A DNA stretch of 64,000 nt, from assembly GCA_024529925.1 (NCBI GenBank), contig JAFEUB010001107.1, positions 2,902,001 to 2,966,000 on the forward strand. The letters are read 5' to 3'. The notes under the pieces are model-generated. The model was not told where the DNA came from. It searched no databases and saw only the letters and a program-made list of their open reading frames with translations. Each line of letters begins with the position of its first letter. Positions within the stretch are counted from its first letter, which is position 1. Of the stretch, positions 11,981-23,955 are shown piece after piece. The position numbers and the translations under genes were made by a program. This stretch comes from Ophthalmolycus amberensis. Taxonomy: Eukaryota; Chordata; Actinopteri; Perciformes; Zoarcidae.

Positions 11981-12289
11981 GTAAGTCATTTCAAACTTTG
12001 CTATTTGTGGTTAACTTGTCTGAACGTGAGCTTCATGTCCATACTATTAATTCACAGCAGTACAATAAATCACTGTTATTGAAGTAAAACGGATGGAAAG
12101 TTTCTGCTGAATAAAGCCCAGTGGTGGTGGTTGTTGTTGTTGCTTCAGCCAGTATGATAATCCAGTCTGGCTGTCACCCATACCATTACTAGCTTTGAAT
12201 TATCCCCCATCATCACCCCTTTCCATCTGTTGCGTTGCTTTATTCCTGACCCCCTGCCTCTCTGATATATTATTCCTCTGTGTGTGTGT

Positions 12290-12298
12290 GGGGGGGGG

Positions 12299-12334
<36 letters not shown>
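12290..12334 (+). repeat. (G)n(GA)n microsatellite
   Basis: About 11 G followed by about 17 GA units in tmem184b intron DNA. A (CA)n lies at 12516-12538. Confidence 0.9.
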
Positions 12335-12337
<3 letters not shown>

Positions 12338-13732
12338 ACCTTTTTATTGCCTTTCACATGAAACACAGATGTCCCCGTGCTTCAGCGCAGCATCATTTTA
12401 CTGTCACTGGCATTGTGTCTGTGTGTGTATGTGTGGCTGCTGATGCCTTCACTTCTCCTCATTGACCTGTAGATGTGCTGACGCCTGGCAAACCATCACA
12501 AATGACCTGCTGTCGCACACACACACACACACACACACTCTCGTACACACAAACAGCGAACCTGTAGCTCCTCTCAGCCTCACATATAAAAGTGTGAAAG
12601 CAGCCTAACTGGTTTATGAAACCACCAAATTCAATAACTTGCTTTTTTAATGCATTTAGTGTTGTAAAGAAATTGTGTGTGTGTGGAATGGCACGATGTG
12701 AGCCTGTCATTGTCCGTGCTGTTTGTTTAGAGGGCTGTGTGACCTGTGGTTGCCATGCTTCTCTAGCAGACGAGGCCTGATAGGTCAGAATGATGGAAAC
12801 CCTCTTTCTCATTCAGTGACTATTGATGTCCGCTCTTTTATTTGTTTTCTTTATTTGTATCTTGAAATGATGTGTGGGTGTACTTGCGTCAGGGTCTCCC
12901 TCTAGCTCAGTCCTGTATGTCAGCCGTGTGTCGGTACACGAAACACACATTACCCTGAGAGCATTACTGCGTCACCTTGGAGACCGTGACGAGCTGCTGC
13001 TTACGGAACGTGTCTTCCGGCCACTTAAAGTCCAGTCATCTTCTGGAGCTGCAGTGGATGTGGCAGCGTTTGTGTGGCGTCTTTTGCCCATCCCCACCTG
13101 AATTTGGGGAAAGCTGTTGTTCCAATCACTAGTCAGATATGTGAATATCAGAGGTGGGAATTACAGGTCTTTGACGCTGTTACGAAGCATTTTTAGGTCA
13201 ATTATGTTGTTTGAGTCTGTATTTTTTGTTATTACCGAGGGTAACCGGCCTCATCCAGGTTTTCCTCCAGTGTTTGATTGTCATATACGGAGGAATCAGT
13301 GAATCCTCAAAATACCAGAATGCCTTGCAGCTAAATGACATGTTGCTTCCTGTGCTATAGAGCTCACACGCTCCACCTTAAACCACTGCTGACTCGTTGA
13401 TGTTTAGCCATGTTATCTGGCAGTGATCAAATGGCATTCTGGGAGTTTTCTTTCCAGAAAGTCCGACACGTATACCATTGTACAACATGCCGCACACACA
13501 TGCTCGAGCCGTGATAAAATGTTGACCTGTAGTGTATCTGTGTTTGTCCTCTTATCTGTCTTCCCATCTCAGATTACACATGGCACTGATAACGGAGCGT
13601 GTGATCTATGTTCCAGGTTGATGATTGTTACATGATGAATTGTCTCACAGCGTAGTCATTGTTTGAAAAGAGTTTCAGGAGGTTTCCATATGTACTCGCA
13701 GACGCCCCATCTGTGTTCTGTGTCCCTTCCAG

Positions 13733-14088
13733 ATGTTGAATGTGTGGAGACGGGACGTGCCGCTCTCAGAGAGGCTGGGGGAGGACTCGGTCCTGGCTGC
13801 AGCACCCGCCCCCCCGCCAACGGCAGCCCCGACGGGCCCCAACATGTCGTGGCTCCCAGAAGTCCCGTTGCTGAGCACGGACCAGCCGATCTTCCTCATG
13901 ACTCCCGCGGCGCAGGCCGTGTCCGGCTTCTTCGTCTGGACCGCACTCATCCTCACCTGTCACCAGGTAACTGCTCCCAAACAGCAGAAGGAGCTGGGGG
14001 GGGGGGGGTTAAATCATCATCCTTAAACTGTTTGAATTACACATCTGGAGATACAGATGTTGTGATTTGACTGAGCAGATGGGCTTTT

Positions 14089-14127
<39 letters not shown>

Positions 14128-15969
14128 CAAATGATGTGATCCTGCAAACACGCACACATCTGCTCAGGCCCAGAGAAGGGCAGGGGTTGCTTGGCAACAT
14201 CCCTCAGCAGGTGTTTGTGATACAGAGCGTGAATGCGCACACATGAAGGTGAAACTTGATCCAGGTGGATGAATAGCTGAATAGACTCTGTGTTTTTCTC
14301 TTTGACACATTCCTGAGTGGTGATGTGATGTGTTGATTAAGGTCAGTCGATTAAAGATAGACATAACACACATCTGAATGTTCTCAAGAATCTGTGTCCT
14401 CATAATGACGATGATGTTTCTTATTTTAGTTTCCAAGTCCTTTTTATGAAGCTCTGTTCAAGCCTACCGTGACTTGCTGTGTTATCTCCCTACACGCGTG
14501 TTTAAGCCCTTTGATTCAGGCTTATGAGTCCACACGCCACAGTAAGAACGGGGAAGCAGCTTTTATGCCACAAAGGTGTAGAATATCTTCCTTCTAATCC
14601 AGCCTGCAGAGCACCTTGAACTGAGTTTCACTCTGACGTAGTGCGGGTGTTTTACTGTCGGTGTTTTAAAGCTTCTCTCCGGTCTCTCCCAGATCTACAT
14701 GCACCTTCGTTTCTACAGCTCGCCGAGGGAGCAGCGCCACATCGTGCGGATCCTCTTCATCGTCCCCATCTACGCCTTCGACTCCTGGCTCAGCCTCCTC
14801 TTCTTCACCAACGACCAGTACTACGTGTACTTTGACACCGTCCGGGACTGCTATGAGGGTAAGAGCGAGCTTTTGTCTTCACCCTGTGGAGCTCAGTCAT
14901 CTGTGGAGCTCATCTGGACTTTAATGATTCAAATGTGATTCAAAAGTGTCGTACATACATTCATATGTATTTGGATAGAAGCTCTTATTCATTCCCAAGT
15001 TGTTTTTAGTTGATAAATTGGACGTTTGGTTTTGATATTACTTGTAGTTGAGTTAGTGCGATCTAGTGAATCTGGGATGTAAACATGGATCAATGGCTGT
15101 TCAAGGTGTTATATGGTCTGGGTTTATTAAGTTGATGGTGAGCCGGCAGCTTTGCTGAGCAGATGAATGACTCAAAAACAAAACAAAATGCCGTCCGGTG
15201 CTCTGAATCTCTGACGACTGTTAAACGTTTGAATTGGCAGAAAGGCAGCTCGCCGGCCTCCGCTCCTCATTCCCCAGAGTCAGCTGTGACGCTCGCTGGG
15301 AGTGACACGGGCGTCACTTCCTGTATCCGCGCGTTGGTGACGTCGCATGCATTTGAATGTGACGGGGGAGGCGCTCTGCGTGCGGTTCTGCTTTCGGCAG
15401 GAAGCGGCGTCAGTGTTGTGGTCGACGTGTCGCTCTCTCGTACAGAAGGCTCTCCTCTCTTTACCTTCCCTCCTCTTTACTCTCAACCAAAACTTTTCAG
15501 CAACTTTCCAACTTTTCCTCCTATCCTTGTCCCGCTCCTCCTCTCTTTCCTCCCGTTTGTCTCCCCCTTCCCACAATGCATCAGAGCCCCCCCGCCCACA
15601 TCTTTTCCTGAGCGAAGAAGGGCCCGACCTGTTGCGTGGCAACCGCTGCTCGCAAATCTTCCTCATCAACCAGAACGGCCGCATCCCATAATGACTTTCT
15701 CTCAACCAAACTTGCTGCAAAGTTCAGATTCTCACTGTACGAAAGGCCTACTGTATCACCGTGGCAACTAGCCCGGCCCACGGGGGTCCTTGGAGAGAAG
15801 TGAAGGAGCACAATGGTGAACAGCTGAGACACGGAGAGCTACGCAGATCTACCGGCTCTCCTCCGTCAGCGCTGTGCGCTCGCTCTTGTGTTGAAGTCAG
15901 ACTGTGAGATGGTATTTATGGCATCTTATCACTTCAGCCTGACGTAAGACAGTAGACCACAGAAGGCTT

Positions 15970-16000
<31 letters not shown>

Positions 16001-16154
16001 TTGTGGGTGGAGCAGAGAGAGAGCAGAGAGTCAAGAGTGAGGAAAAGGAAAATATTACAACTCATCGGATCACTGAGGTAAAAATAATCAGTGCCAGCAG
16101 TGCAGCTGCTTTGAGATCAGTATTGTGACACAACACGTACAAACATCCTCCTGA

Positions 16155-16185
<31 letters not shown>

Positions 16186-19100
16186 CATGGCACACGCCCA
16201 AGATATATCACATTCTCATTCCCAGTAAAGCGATACACACCCCTCCCCTGCTCGCCGTATCTTCCCCTCACATGCAGTCATGAGACTAGAGTGTGTTAAC
16301 AGGATTAGCCCGGCTGTGTTTTTATGGTCATCATCGCCCTCTCACTGGAGCAGCACAGAGGAGAGATAATCCACCGGGCACAAGAGACGGTCAGGTGGAG
16401 ATCAGTCACACAGGGAGGGAGGGACGGGGGGGTGGGGGGTGTGATTTAAGGTTATGCTCGAGCATGCGTAAGCCAGTGAAGGGTCGTCCGAGGGATGGTA
16501 ACACATAGCTCCACTCAGTCACCTTTAGTTTGTTACATGTTAAATAGCAGTTGAGTGAATCTGAGTCTGTGCTGCAGACGTGTCAGGACAGTTTGACAGT
16601 CAATCAGTTTGACTTTGAGAGACGAAGTTAAAGCTCTGATGAAAAAACATTCCACCTCACAATGCTTCAGTGTTTGGATCCAGCCAATTTCCTCTCTTCC
16701 CCGTTGAACGATATGATGGTGGTCTTTGTTGACCATATAGCCCCCGCCTTGTCTGTGATGGTGTGTGAACCTGTTTTAGATTCACGGTCATGTCTTACTG
16801 TCCTGCTGAAATAGTATAAATCTAACATTTTACGTCCGTACCGAGTGTTTTCAGCTACAATCGGCAGTCTTTTAGATCTTTACATATACCGGTAAACGAC
16901 ACATGATTCTGCAACGTGTTTGTCTGCAGATGTCTAAATAGGTGGGACAGGAAGTGATGTGTGGGTGCGTGGGGGTCGGCTGACTGAAGGATTCTCTCTG
17001 ATCTACGTTGTAGTTTGTGGTTTCACAGTTAAAGCAGTTTTCTCACTGTTGCTGTTTGCAGTTGCTGTTGGGCAACGTGCTGTTAAACCTGTTTTCACAC
17101 TGGCTACATGAAGTAAACATGTATTTATAGTAATCATTTTTATGACAATTTGAAGATTATATCTTAAAGCAGATATACAGAGAACAGGCTCCCGGAGGAA
17201 GACATTTTGACATGTCACAGTAGGTAAAAAGCCAAATACTGCCCTCTGAAACATCATGCTGGCTTGTGAAGGACTACCATGATTATTAAAATAAGTAAAC
17301 ACATAGAGATAATATCAACTAACCCTTTCTCTCCTTATTTGTCCCCAGCTTTTGTGATTTACAACTTCCTGAGTCTGTGCTATGAATACCTGGGAGGAGA
17401 GAGCGCCATCATGGCCGAGATCAGAGGGAAACCCATCGAGTGAGTCTCGCACATCCTCTGCTGAAGAATCAGATTCTGAACGGCTGTTAAAGCCAGCATG
17501 AAACATGTAGGCCCTCCCAGCATGGCTCCGTGAGCAGCAGAACTCTGCATTCTCGTTCATTCCATCGCAACTGAGGAATTTATTGCCTTAATTGGCAAAT
17601 GTTCCCACAAATATCAGAGACCTCAAGTATGAACCAGGTGTGTTTGGTCCCATCAGGTCCAGCTGCATGTACGGCACCTGCTGTCTGAGGGGAAAGGCCT
17701 ACTCCATCGGCTTGCTGCGCTTCTGTAAGCAGGCCACGCTGCAGTTCTGCGTGGTCAAACCGCTCATGGCCGCCGTCACCGTCATCCTGCAGGCCTACGG
17801 CAAATACAAGGACGGAGACTTCAAGTAAGTGCTGCTAAACAGTAGGGGTGGGAATCGCAGAGATCTCGCGATACGATATTATCGCGATACTTCGATATTA
17901 TCGCGATACTTCGATATTATCACGATACTTTCACGATACTGCGATATTCTGAGTATTGCGATAACATATATTGCGATTTATTACTTTTTTCAACTTCAAA
18001 TTATGTCCCCAAAGGAAAACTGTGTCAACAACATGTTTTATCTGAGTTCTTTCTCTGATGTCTCCATCTTTGTTTCGACCAACTTCCTACCAATCACGCA
18101 AGCAGTCCCGGCACCTCTGCTGACCTCACCAGAAAACAACTCAGCACCATCTAGTGGACTGAAAAAGCAATTGATTTGATTTTTTTTTTTTGATTAAAAA
18201 AAAATAAATAGTTTATATAATAAAGTATCGATACATTGGCGTCCGTGTATCGATATAATATCACCACGCAAAATATCGCGATACTATGCTGTATCTATTT
18301 TTTCCCCCACCCAGACTAAACAGGCAGGGAGGGATGAAGTCTGTCAGCTCAGCCTGGACTGACTTGTGGGTTCATATGTTGCTTCTGATTGGTGGTAATG
18401 AGAAAGTGCAAGTAGTTACCTTAACAGCTGCTTCGCAAAAACAAACAAAGATGCCACCAGATTTAGGCAGAAACAAAACCAGTAACTTGTGGATTACTGC
18501 TTTTCATTTTTAGATGAATTGAATGCCCCAGACTGATCATCACCTCGTCCATTAATCGTACCGGCTTGGGGCGTTAATCTCTAATGGCAGATTTAGGCTT
18601 TTAGCATGAACAGCACCTCTAACATCGTTCTCTCTCTGACTTCTTCTCTCTCGACAGCGTTGCGGGCGGCTACCTGTACGTGACCATCGTCTACAACGTC
18701 TCCGTTAGCCTGTCTCTGTACGCCCTCTTCCTCTTTTACTTCTCCACCAAAGAGCTGCTCAGCCCGTACAGCCCCATGCTCAAGTTCCTCATGGTCAAGT
18801 CCGTCATCTTCCTCTCCTTCTGGCAGGGTAGGGGTAACCTCACAAGACGCAGCATGCTTTTTAAAGATGCTTTTTTATTATCCTTAAGTCTCATCTTATC
18901 ATTTGTGGTCAGGCATGTTGCTGGCCATCCTGGAGAAGTGTGGGGCCATCCCCCAGATCAACTCGGTGGAGGTGTCTGTGGGCGAGGGGACGGTCGCCGC
19001 CGGCTATCAGAACTTCATCATTTGCATCGAGATGTTTTTCGCAGCGCTGGCTCTGCGCCACGCTTTCACCTACAAAGTCTACATGGACAAGAGTCTCGAT

Positions 19101-20266
19101 TCACAAGGTGAGGAGGGGGAAGAGGGACCCTTACCGTGTGACTTCTGACGCCACAACAGAGTTTACTGTTACTAAAGGAAACATCGAAATATTCTTAAAT
19201 AGCCTTTTGTCTCCGTTTCATCTCCATTCTGTTCCAATGTGTTTTCTTTCTCTACTTCATCTCCCGTCTTTTGATCACACCTTGATTTGACTTCGTCCTC
19301 TTTTCTTTTCCATTATTTTTCCCTGTTTCTACACATCCATCTTTATGTGTCTCTTTTCTTCTCTGCTGTGCATAAAGGACCCGTTCCTACATACGGAGAG
19401 TTTGGTAGGTTGAACACTGACGATGTTTACTCCCCCCCGCTTCCTTTTTGTTCATGCTGCCACTGTTTTTAGGTAGTTCTTACTTCTTCCTCCGATTCCT
19501 AAACTGATCATCTTTTACGTTCCCCTTTCTATCCTGTTTTTCTTCCCTCCCCGTCACTGTGAACCATCTCCTCTCTCTAAATCACTTCCACTGTTCTCTT
19601 ACAATTCCTCCTTTTTTTTCCCCCTAATTTTTCTTTCACCCATGTCGTCCTTCTGTCCCGCTGTTTAACACCCTCTAAATCACCGACGCCCCGTTCTTCT
19701 GTCTTTTCCTCTCCCACCCTTCTCCTCTTCCACTAAATCACTCTTCTTCTCACTCTATTCTCTCTTCTTCTCCTCTCCCGGCCTCCCCGTTTGATTTGCT
19801 CCCACATCTTTGCTTAAATCTCCATAAATCCACCCCCCCCCCCATTATGTTGAACCCACTCTTTTTTCTTTCCCTCCTTTCCTCCCTCTTCTTCCCTTTC
19901 TCTCCTCTCACTCACTCCTACATCCTTTTATTTCCTCTCCCCGCTGTCCTTCCTCTCCCCTTCTCTTATTTAAACCTCCTTTGCTCTCTTTCTTTCTCCC
20001 GTCCTCTAACTCTCTGGTGTCGCCCGCCTCCCTCAGGCCGCTGTGCCCCCATGAAGAGCATCTCCAGCAGCCTGAAGGAGACCATGAACCCGGGCGACAT
20101 GGTGCAGGACGCCATCCACAACTTCTCCCCGGCCTACCAGCAGTACACCCAGCAGTCCACGCTGGAGCAGGGGGCGCCGGCGCCCGTCTCCCGCACACAC
20201 AGCGCCGTCGGCGGCCGCGGGGACACGGAGAAGACCCTCCTGCTGAGCTCCGACGACGAATTCTAG
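13733..20266 (+). CDS. tmem184b: Transmembrane protein 184B
   Basis: Multi-pass membrane protein of the TMEM184/OSTalpha-like family. Mammalian TMEM184B is linked to endosomal and axonal maintenance. Coding exons: 13733-13966, 14693-14858, 17349-17439, 17657-17824, 18658-18827, 18913-19107 and 20037-20266; phases agree and give 417 aa (human about 407). The ATG directly follows an acceptor at 13731-13732. The N-terminal 35 residues are poorly conserved. From QPIFLMTPAAQAVSGFFVWT on, the match to mammals is nearly continuous: VRILFIVPIYAFDSWLSLLF, NDQYYVYFDTVRDCYE, SSCMYGTCCLRGKAYSIG, LRFCKQATLQFCVVKPLMA, LLAILEKCGAIP and FFAALALRHAFTYKVY. The conserved tail is CAPMKSISSSLKETMNP to LLLSSDDEF. 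A candidate 27-nt in-frame exon at 19378-19404 would make 426 aa. Flanked by csnk1e and maff as in human. Confidence 0.97.
14091..14126 (+). repeat. (TG)18 microsatellite
   Basis: Pure TG dinucleotide run in tmem184b, between the first and second coding exons. Other dinucleotide runs in the same intron are (GT)n 15975-16000 and (CA)n 16159-16184. Confidence 0.95.
17835..18323. mobile_element. hAT-type miniature transposon with 8-bp target duplication
   Basis: The octamer CTAAACAG occurs at 17835-17842 and again at 18316-18323, bracketing 473 bp. The left end reads TAGGGGTGGGAATCG. The right end, reverse-complemented, reads TCTGGGTGGGGGAAAA, so the ends are imperfect inverted repeats with GGGTGGG in common. 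The left arm has about three tandem copies of GATATTATCGCGATACTTC, and the right arm ends with related ATATCGCGATACTA sequence. An 8-bp duplication and T(A/C)GGGGTGGG-like termini are hallmarks of the hAT superfamily. No transposase is encoded, so it is non-autonomous. It sits 11 bases after the donor of the exon ending 17824, in tmem184b intron 4. Confidence 0.8.
19195..20030 (+). repeat. Long pyrimidine-rich intron segment
   Basis: About 830 bases dominated by C and T (TCCTCT, TTCTCC, CCCTTT strings without a fixed unit) in the last tmem184b intron. It encloses the candidate microexon and leads into the final acceptor at 20035-20036. No gene in either strand. Confidence 0.6.
19378..19404 (+). 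other. tmem184b: Candidate 27-nt in-frame microexon of tmem184b
   Basis: It is bounded by ...TGCATAAAG before 19378 and GTAGGT after 19404. Inserted between the exons ending 19107 and starting 20037 it keeps phase and changes ...SQ-GRCAP into ...SQ-GPVPTYGEF-GRCAP. TGC motifs occur just upstream of the acceptor (CTGCTGTGCAT), as in neural microexons bound by SRRM4/nSR100. I recall a similar VPTYG-type insert in mammalian TMEM184 isoforms but cannot confirm it here. Confidence 0.6.
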
Positions 20267-22892
20267 AGCAGAACCAAATGTTTTTATGGCAGATGGTACT
20301 AAACCCTTCCCATGCAGCCGGCCCTCTTGGACGTGTGAGTCATTAGAAAGGTGTGTGTTCGACATTTTTCTGTTTCTGATCGCGAATTCTAGGACCTTCC
20401 TGCATAAACATTCATGTAGCTACATTTCTAGAGCGTCTTGGTGGGAACACTTTAACACGAACCTTTTTCATTTCCTGGCCGACTTTTTTTAAGTTTGGAA
20501 AGTTTGTGAGTCACACTCTTACACACTGAGTCATACTTGACTTTTGGAATGAAAGTTTTCTGGCTCGGATGATTTCACATTTCAGCTCAGTCTTGTAGCA
20601 ATGTTAGTCGTCCTCATGGATTTTAATTTTTTTATTTTTCTGGACCTGTATTGCATTTTGAAGGCCCTGTTTTCAGATTGTCATCGGCTGTTTATCAAGC
20701 CATGAACATCCTTAAAGTTCAACAAGAATATTTACTCAATGAATGGAAATAGAAAATTTAACTTTTAGTTTTATGAACTTTAAACTTGATATTAATTTGC
20801 AGCAATTTTTATCAAATTAGTTTATTTGCAAATGCATTATTGTGCTTCAAACAGAAGCTGTTGTGAGTATCGCAGCAGTCTTGTGGTACAGTCATTAAAC
20901 TATATAACGGGGAACATGTGTCTCGATAAATTGTAAGACAGCTGGCGGTACCCTGGTGCATTGTGGGATTTTAAGGGATGTCCTTTACTGCATTGTGGGG
21001 ATGGATTTAAAGGGAAACGTAGTCAAAAACATGAGTTAATGTCAGTTGTATGGATGAACGTGGTCATTGATATTAGTGGGAGCAGATTATAGATTATACA
21101 GTACGTCTGCTGCAGGACTGAAGGATTACAGTATACTGGTGTGATGTCAGTGGCTGGGATTAAAGCCTGTTCACTCAGGGAGAGGACCGCTGCAGACCAC
21201 AATGTAGGTTAACTGGATTGAGGGATAAACACCAGAGGAATGTAGGTTAAAGATAACTTGAGATGCTTGTTCTCTGTAGAGGAGCGCTGGAATTAAACCT
21301 TTCTTCATATACGTACATGATTCCAAATGTTTAAATCAAACAAATTCAAATGTTCTCACTTTAGTGTGAAAGGGATGAATAGAGCTATTGTGCATCATTT
21401 TTAGCTATTCAAAAGATAACTCATTTTTGGACATATTTCAGCAGACGACCAATCGGATTACCAGCAGTGACATCATCAGTTGCTACCCAAACTTTAAAAT
21501 TCATGCCCCCTGAAGATCTCTCAACATCTTTCCTTTGATAACTACATTCATCAAATAAGTATGAGTGTTAAAAAACACACATACATGTTTATTTCTTGTA
21601 CATGTATTTCTGTTTGACTCATTTTGACTATTTTTTGAGTAGTTTAATATCAAGATGATGTCTTTTCAAATATCCACCCATTTCACCACCAATTGTTCCT
21701 GATTGGCTCCAAATACTTAAGCCAGACTAACATCCATCCAGATCAAGAGAGCTTTCTGCAGTGTAGTGACCGCTGTGTCAGACAGTCAGGTTTCAGTGTT
21801 GTAAGTGTTTCGCTTACAGGACTTAAGTTTTTATCTTAAAATATATTTTCTGCACATTTTACAGTGAGTTATGGTAAATTTGAAAGAAAAGAAAACTGAA
21901 TATTAGCACAGTAATATGAGAAGATATATATTATGTTTACCACATTTTCATCTTATGCATTTACAATATAATCAATATTCTCCGTTAACAAAATACCATT
22001 TGTTTGACTCTTCTGCTCTTCCAGTCTTTTCTTGTAACTTTTAACTTCCCCGCAGGCAGAGCTGGTTATTTTTATTTTCTTCTTACACTAAATTGAAGTC
22101 CTTGAGTCCTCTGAATGAGTCACACGGAGCCTGCCGCCGTGTTTACTGTACCCACTGTCGCCGCCCTGCTGTAGCTCGGCATGAACACCAGGGGGCCGCG
22201 TGGAAAAGATGCGGACGCTCTTATCTGCGAGCAGACAGCCAGTTATCGCGCACGTTAAGCTTGACTCGCATGTAACTGCTTTGTCTGAGCACCAGTCTGT
22301 CACTTCTTTTAATCCTCCCAGAGGAGAGAAGCCAGCCTCAGACTGTGGTCATGGGTCTTTTTTAATTTTAAATTCTTCTGCTTCTGCCTGACATCATATT
22401 GGAATAGGACAGAAGCCACGTCTGTGCACAGGAGCAGCGTGCTATTTTTAGACGGCGCTTAGTGTTGTCTGGATAATTAGGCTGCTACATTTTGACATGG
22501 ATACACTGACTGAGCGTCAGCCAGCTACAGATGATCCGGTGTTTCTTTTACAAACTAATTTGGACACTTTGAATGCCATAATTCATCCTCTTTCTCTGCT
22601 TGTTAAGATGTCCTGGTGTTTATGAATCTAGCTGAAGAAATGCTGCAGACTGATGTTGTAAATAGAGTTTTAAGTGCCGTCTTCAGGAGGGAAAGTATGT
22701 TGAAATAGTCATACATGCTCTGAAGATGGAGAGAAGAAAAAAAGACCTAGTTTTGTATTTTTACTACGTCTTTTTTTATTATTTTGATGACTTTTGGTTT
22801 CTAGTTGTTTGTATATGATGAAGCTGCTCATGACACTATTATTTCATGTCAAATGGAGAAGATATAATAAAAGATATTTAGTCTGGTGTGTA
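20267..22892 (+). other. tmem184b: tmem184b 3' UTR
   Basis: Sequence from the stop codon to the AATAAA at 22866-22871. No coding potential. It contains a short direct repeat of GCATTGTGGG near 20959 and 20991. An ATTAAA near 20892 could support a short form. The extent is inferred. Confidence 0.5.
22866..22871 (+). terminator. tmem184b: Polyadenylation signal AATAAA, tmem184b
   Basis: Canonical hexamer followed within 40 bases by GT-rich sequence (GTCTGGTGTG) that suits a downstream element. Confidence 0.5.
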
Positions 22893-23955
22893 AGTTAACC
22901 GCTTGTTTGTTTTGTTTAAAGCCTCAGTTGGTAAACTGTTTAAAGATCCTCCTCCACGGATACACTCGGCTTTAAATAACTTGTCTGAAAGTATTCTTCC
23001 ATTAAAACAAGTCAAATACTAATAACTGGTTAACATTTCTTAAAATTGCATTTGCTTCTTCGCCCACATTGAAAAATCCAGAATGATTGTGTTTAGATTA
23101 GTTTCAAAAGTTGAACCACTGAAATTCCCCTTTTCAGTATATGTGTCACTGGGTCGGACTAAATAAGGATGGTAACACAGCCTAAAGATTTAATTTCTGC
23201 ACAACAAAACGTCAAAACCGTACTCTTTAAAAACAAACAAACCGGGCCCATGCTTGTTTTGAAGGCCGAAGCATTTTGGATGAGTGCACTTCCACGATTC
23301 ACCCACCAGCAGGAGACACGGGCCGTGTTCTCACAGAGAAGGATTAGGAAGCTGTTCCAGACGGGAGGAAGGAAGGCCGTGTGCAAAAGCTCCTCCACAG
23401 CGTGCAGGTGAACACAGACAGCTGGAGTCAACTCCACAATGAGATGTTGGGCGAGCCATTAGCGGCTTTAAAACGCCCCGGAGCGCAACGTGACCACAAA
23501 ACAGCACCGGTGAAACATAATTGATGGTTATTAAGTAGGTTTATTTTCTCTTTTCTTTGGCTGCAGGTGAGTTTTGGTTGGAGAGTGACTAAAGGCAAAC
23601 TAAACTAGTTTCGTAATGACACGTTGTGTGGGTAGCAAAATCGCTAACGTTGGTGTCTGTTTGCCGAATGCTGCTGTAGTTGCTTGGTGAGTCAGCATTA
23701 TTTTGCATTGTACAGCGGGCAACGTGAAGTGTATCTGAACATAATTTACAGATATATTTTGAAATAGGTCATTAAAGGGAGAAATAACACTGCTCACATT
23801 TAAAAAAATGCCATGTAAGCACTTCTAGTCTCACTAAAGTTCATTCAAAAACTCTTGTTTCTACTTTTAACCTCGAGTTTCTTCTGATCCAGAGCGATAA
23901 CTTGAGCAACACATCCTGTGGATCCCCTTCCCTTTCAACCCACAACCACACCATG
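22893..23955. other. Intergenic space between convergent tmem184b and maff
   Basis: About 1.1 kb without a recognisable exon on either strand. The moderately GC-rich part at about 23260-23480 has short open frames but no splice or homology support. Confidence 0.6.

Noticed and set aside
15163..15771. Open frame of about 200 codons in a tmem184b intron, plus overlapping frames on both strands
   Set aside because: C/T-rich composition explains the absence of stops. No family match, no splice support, and several frames are open at once.
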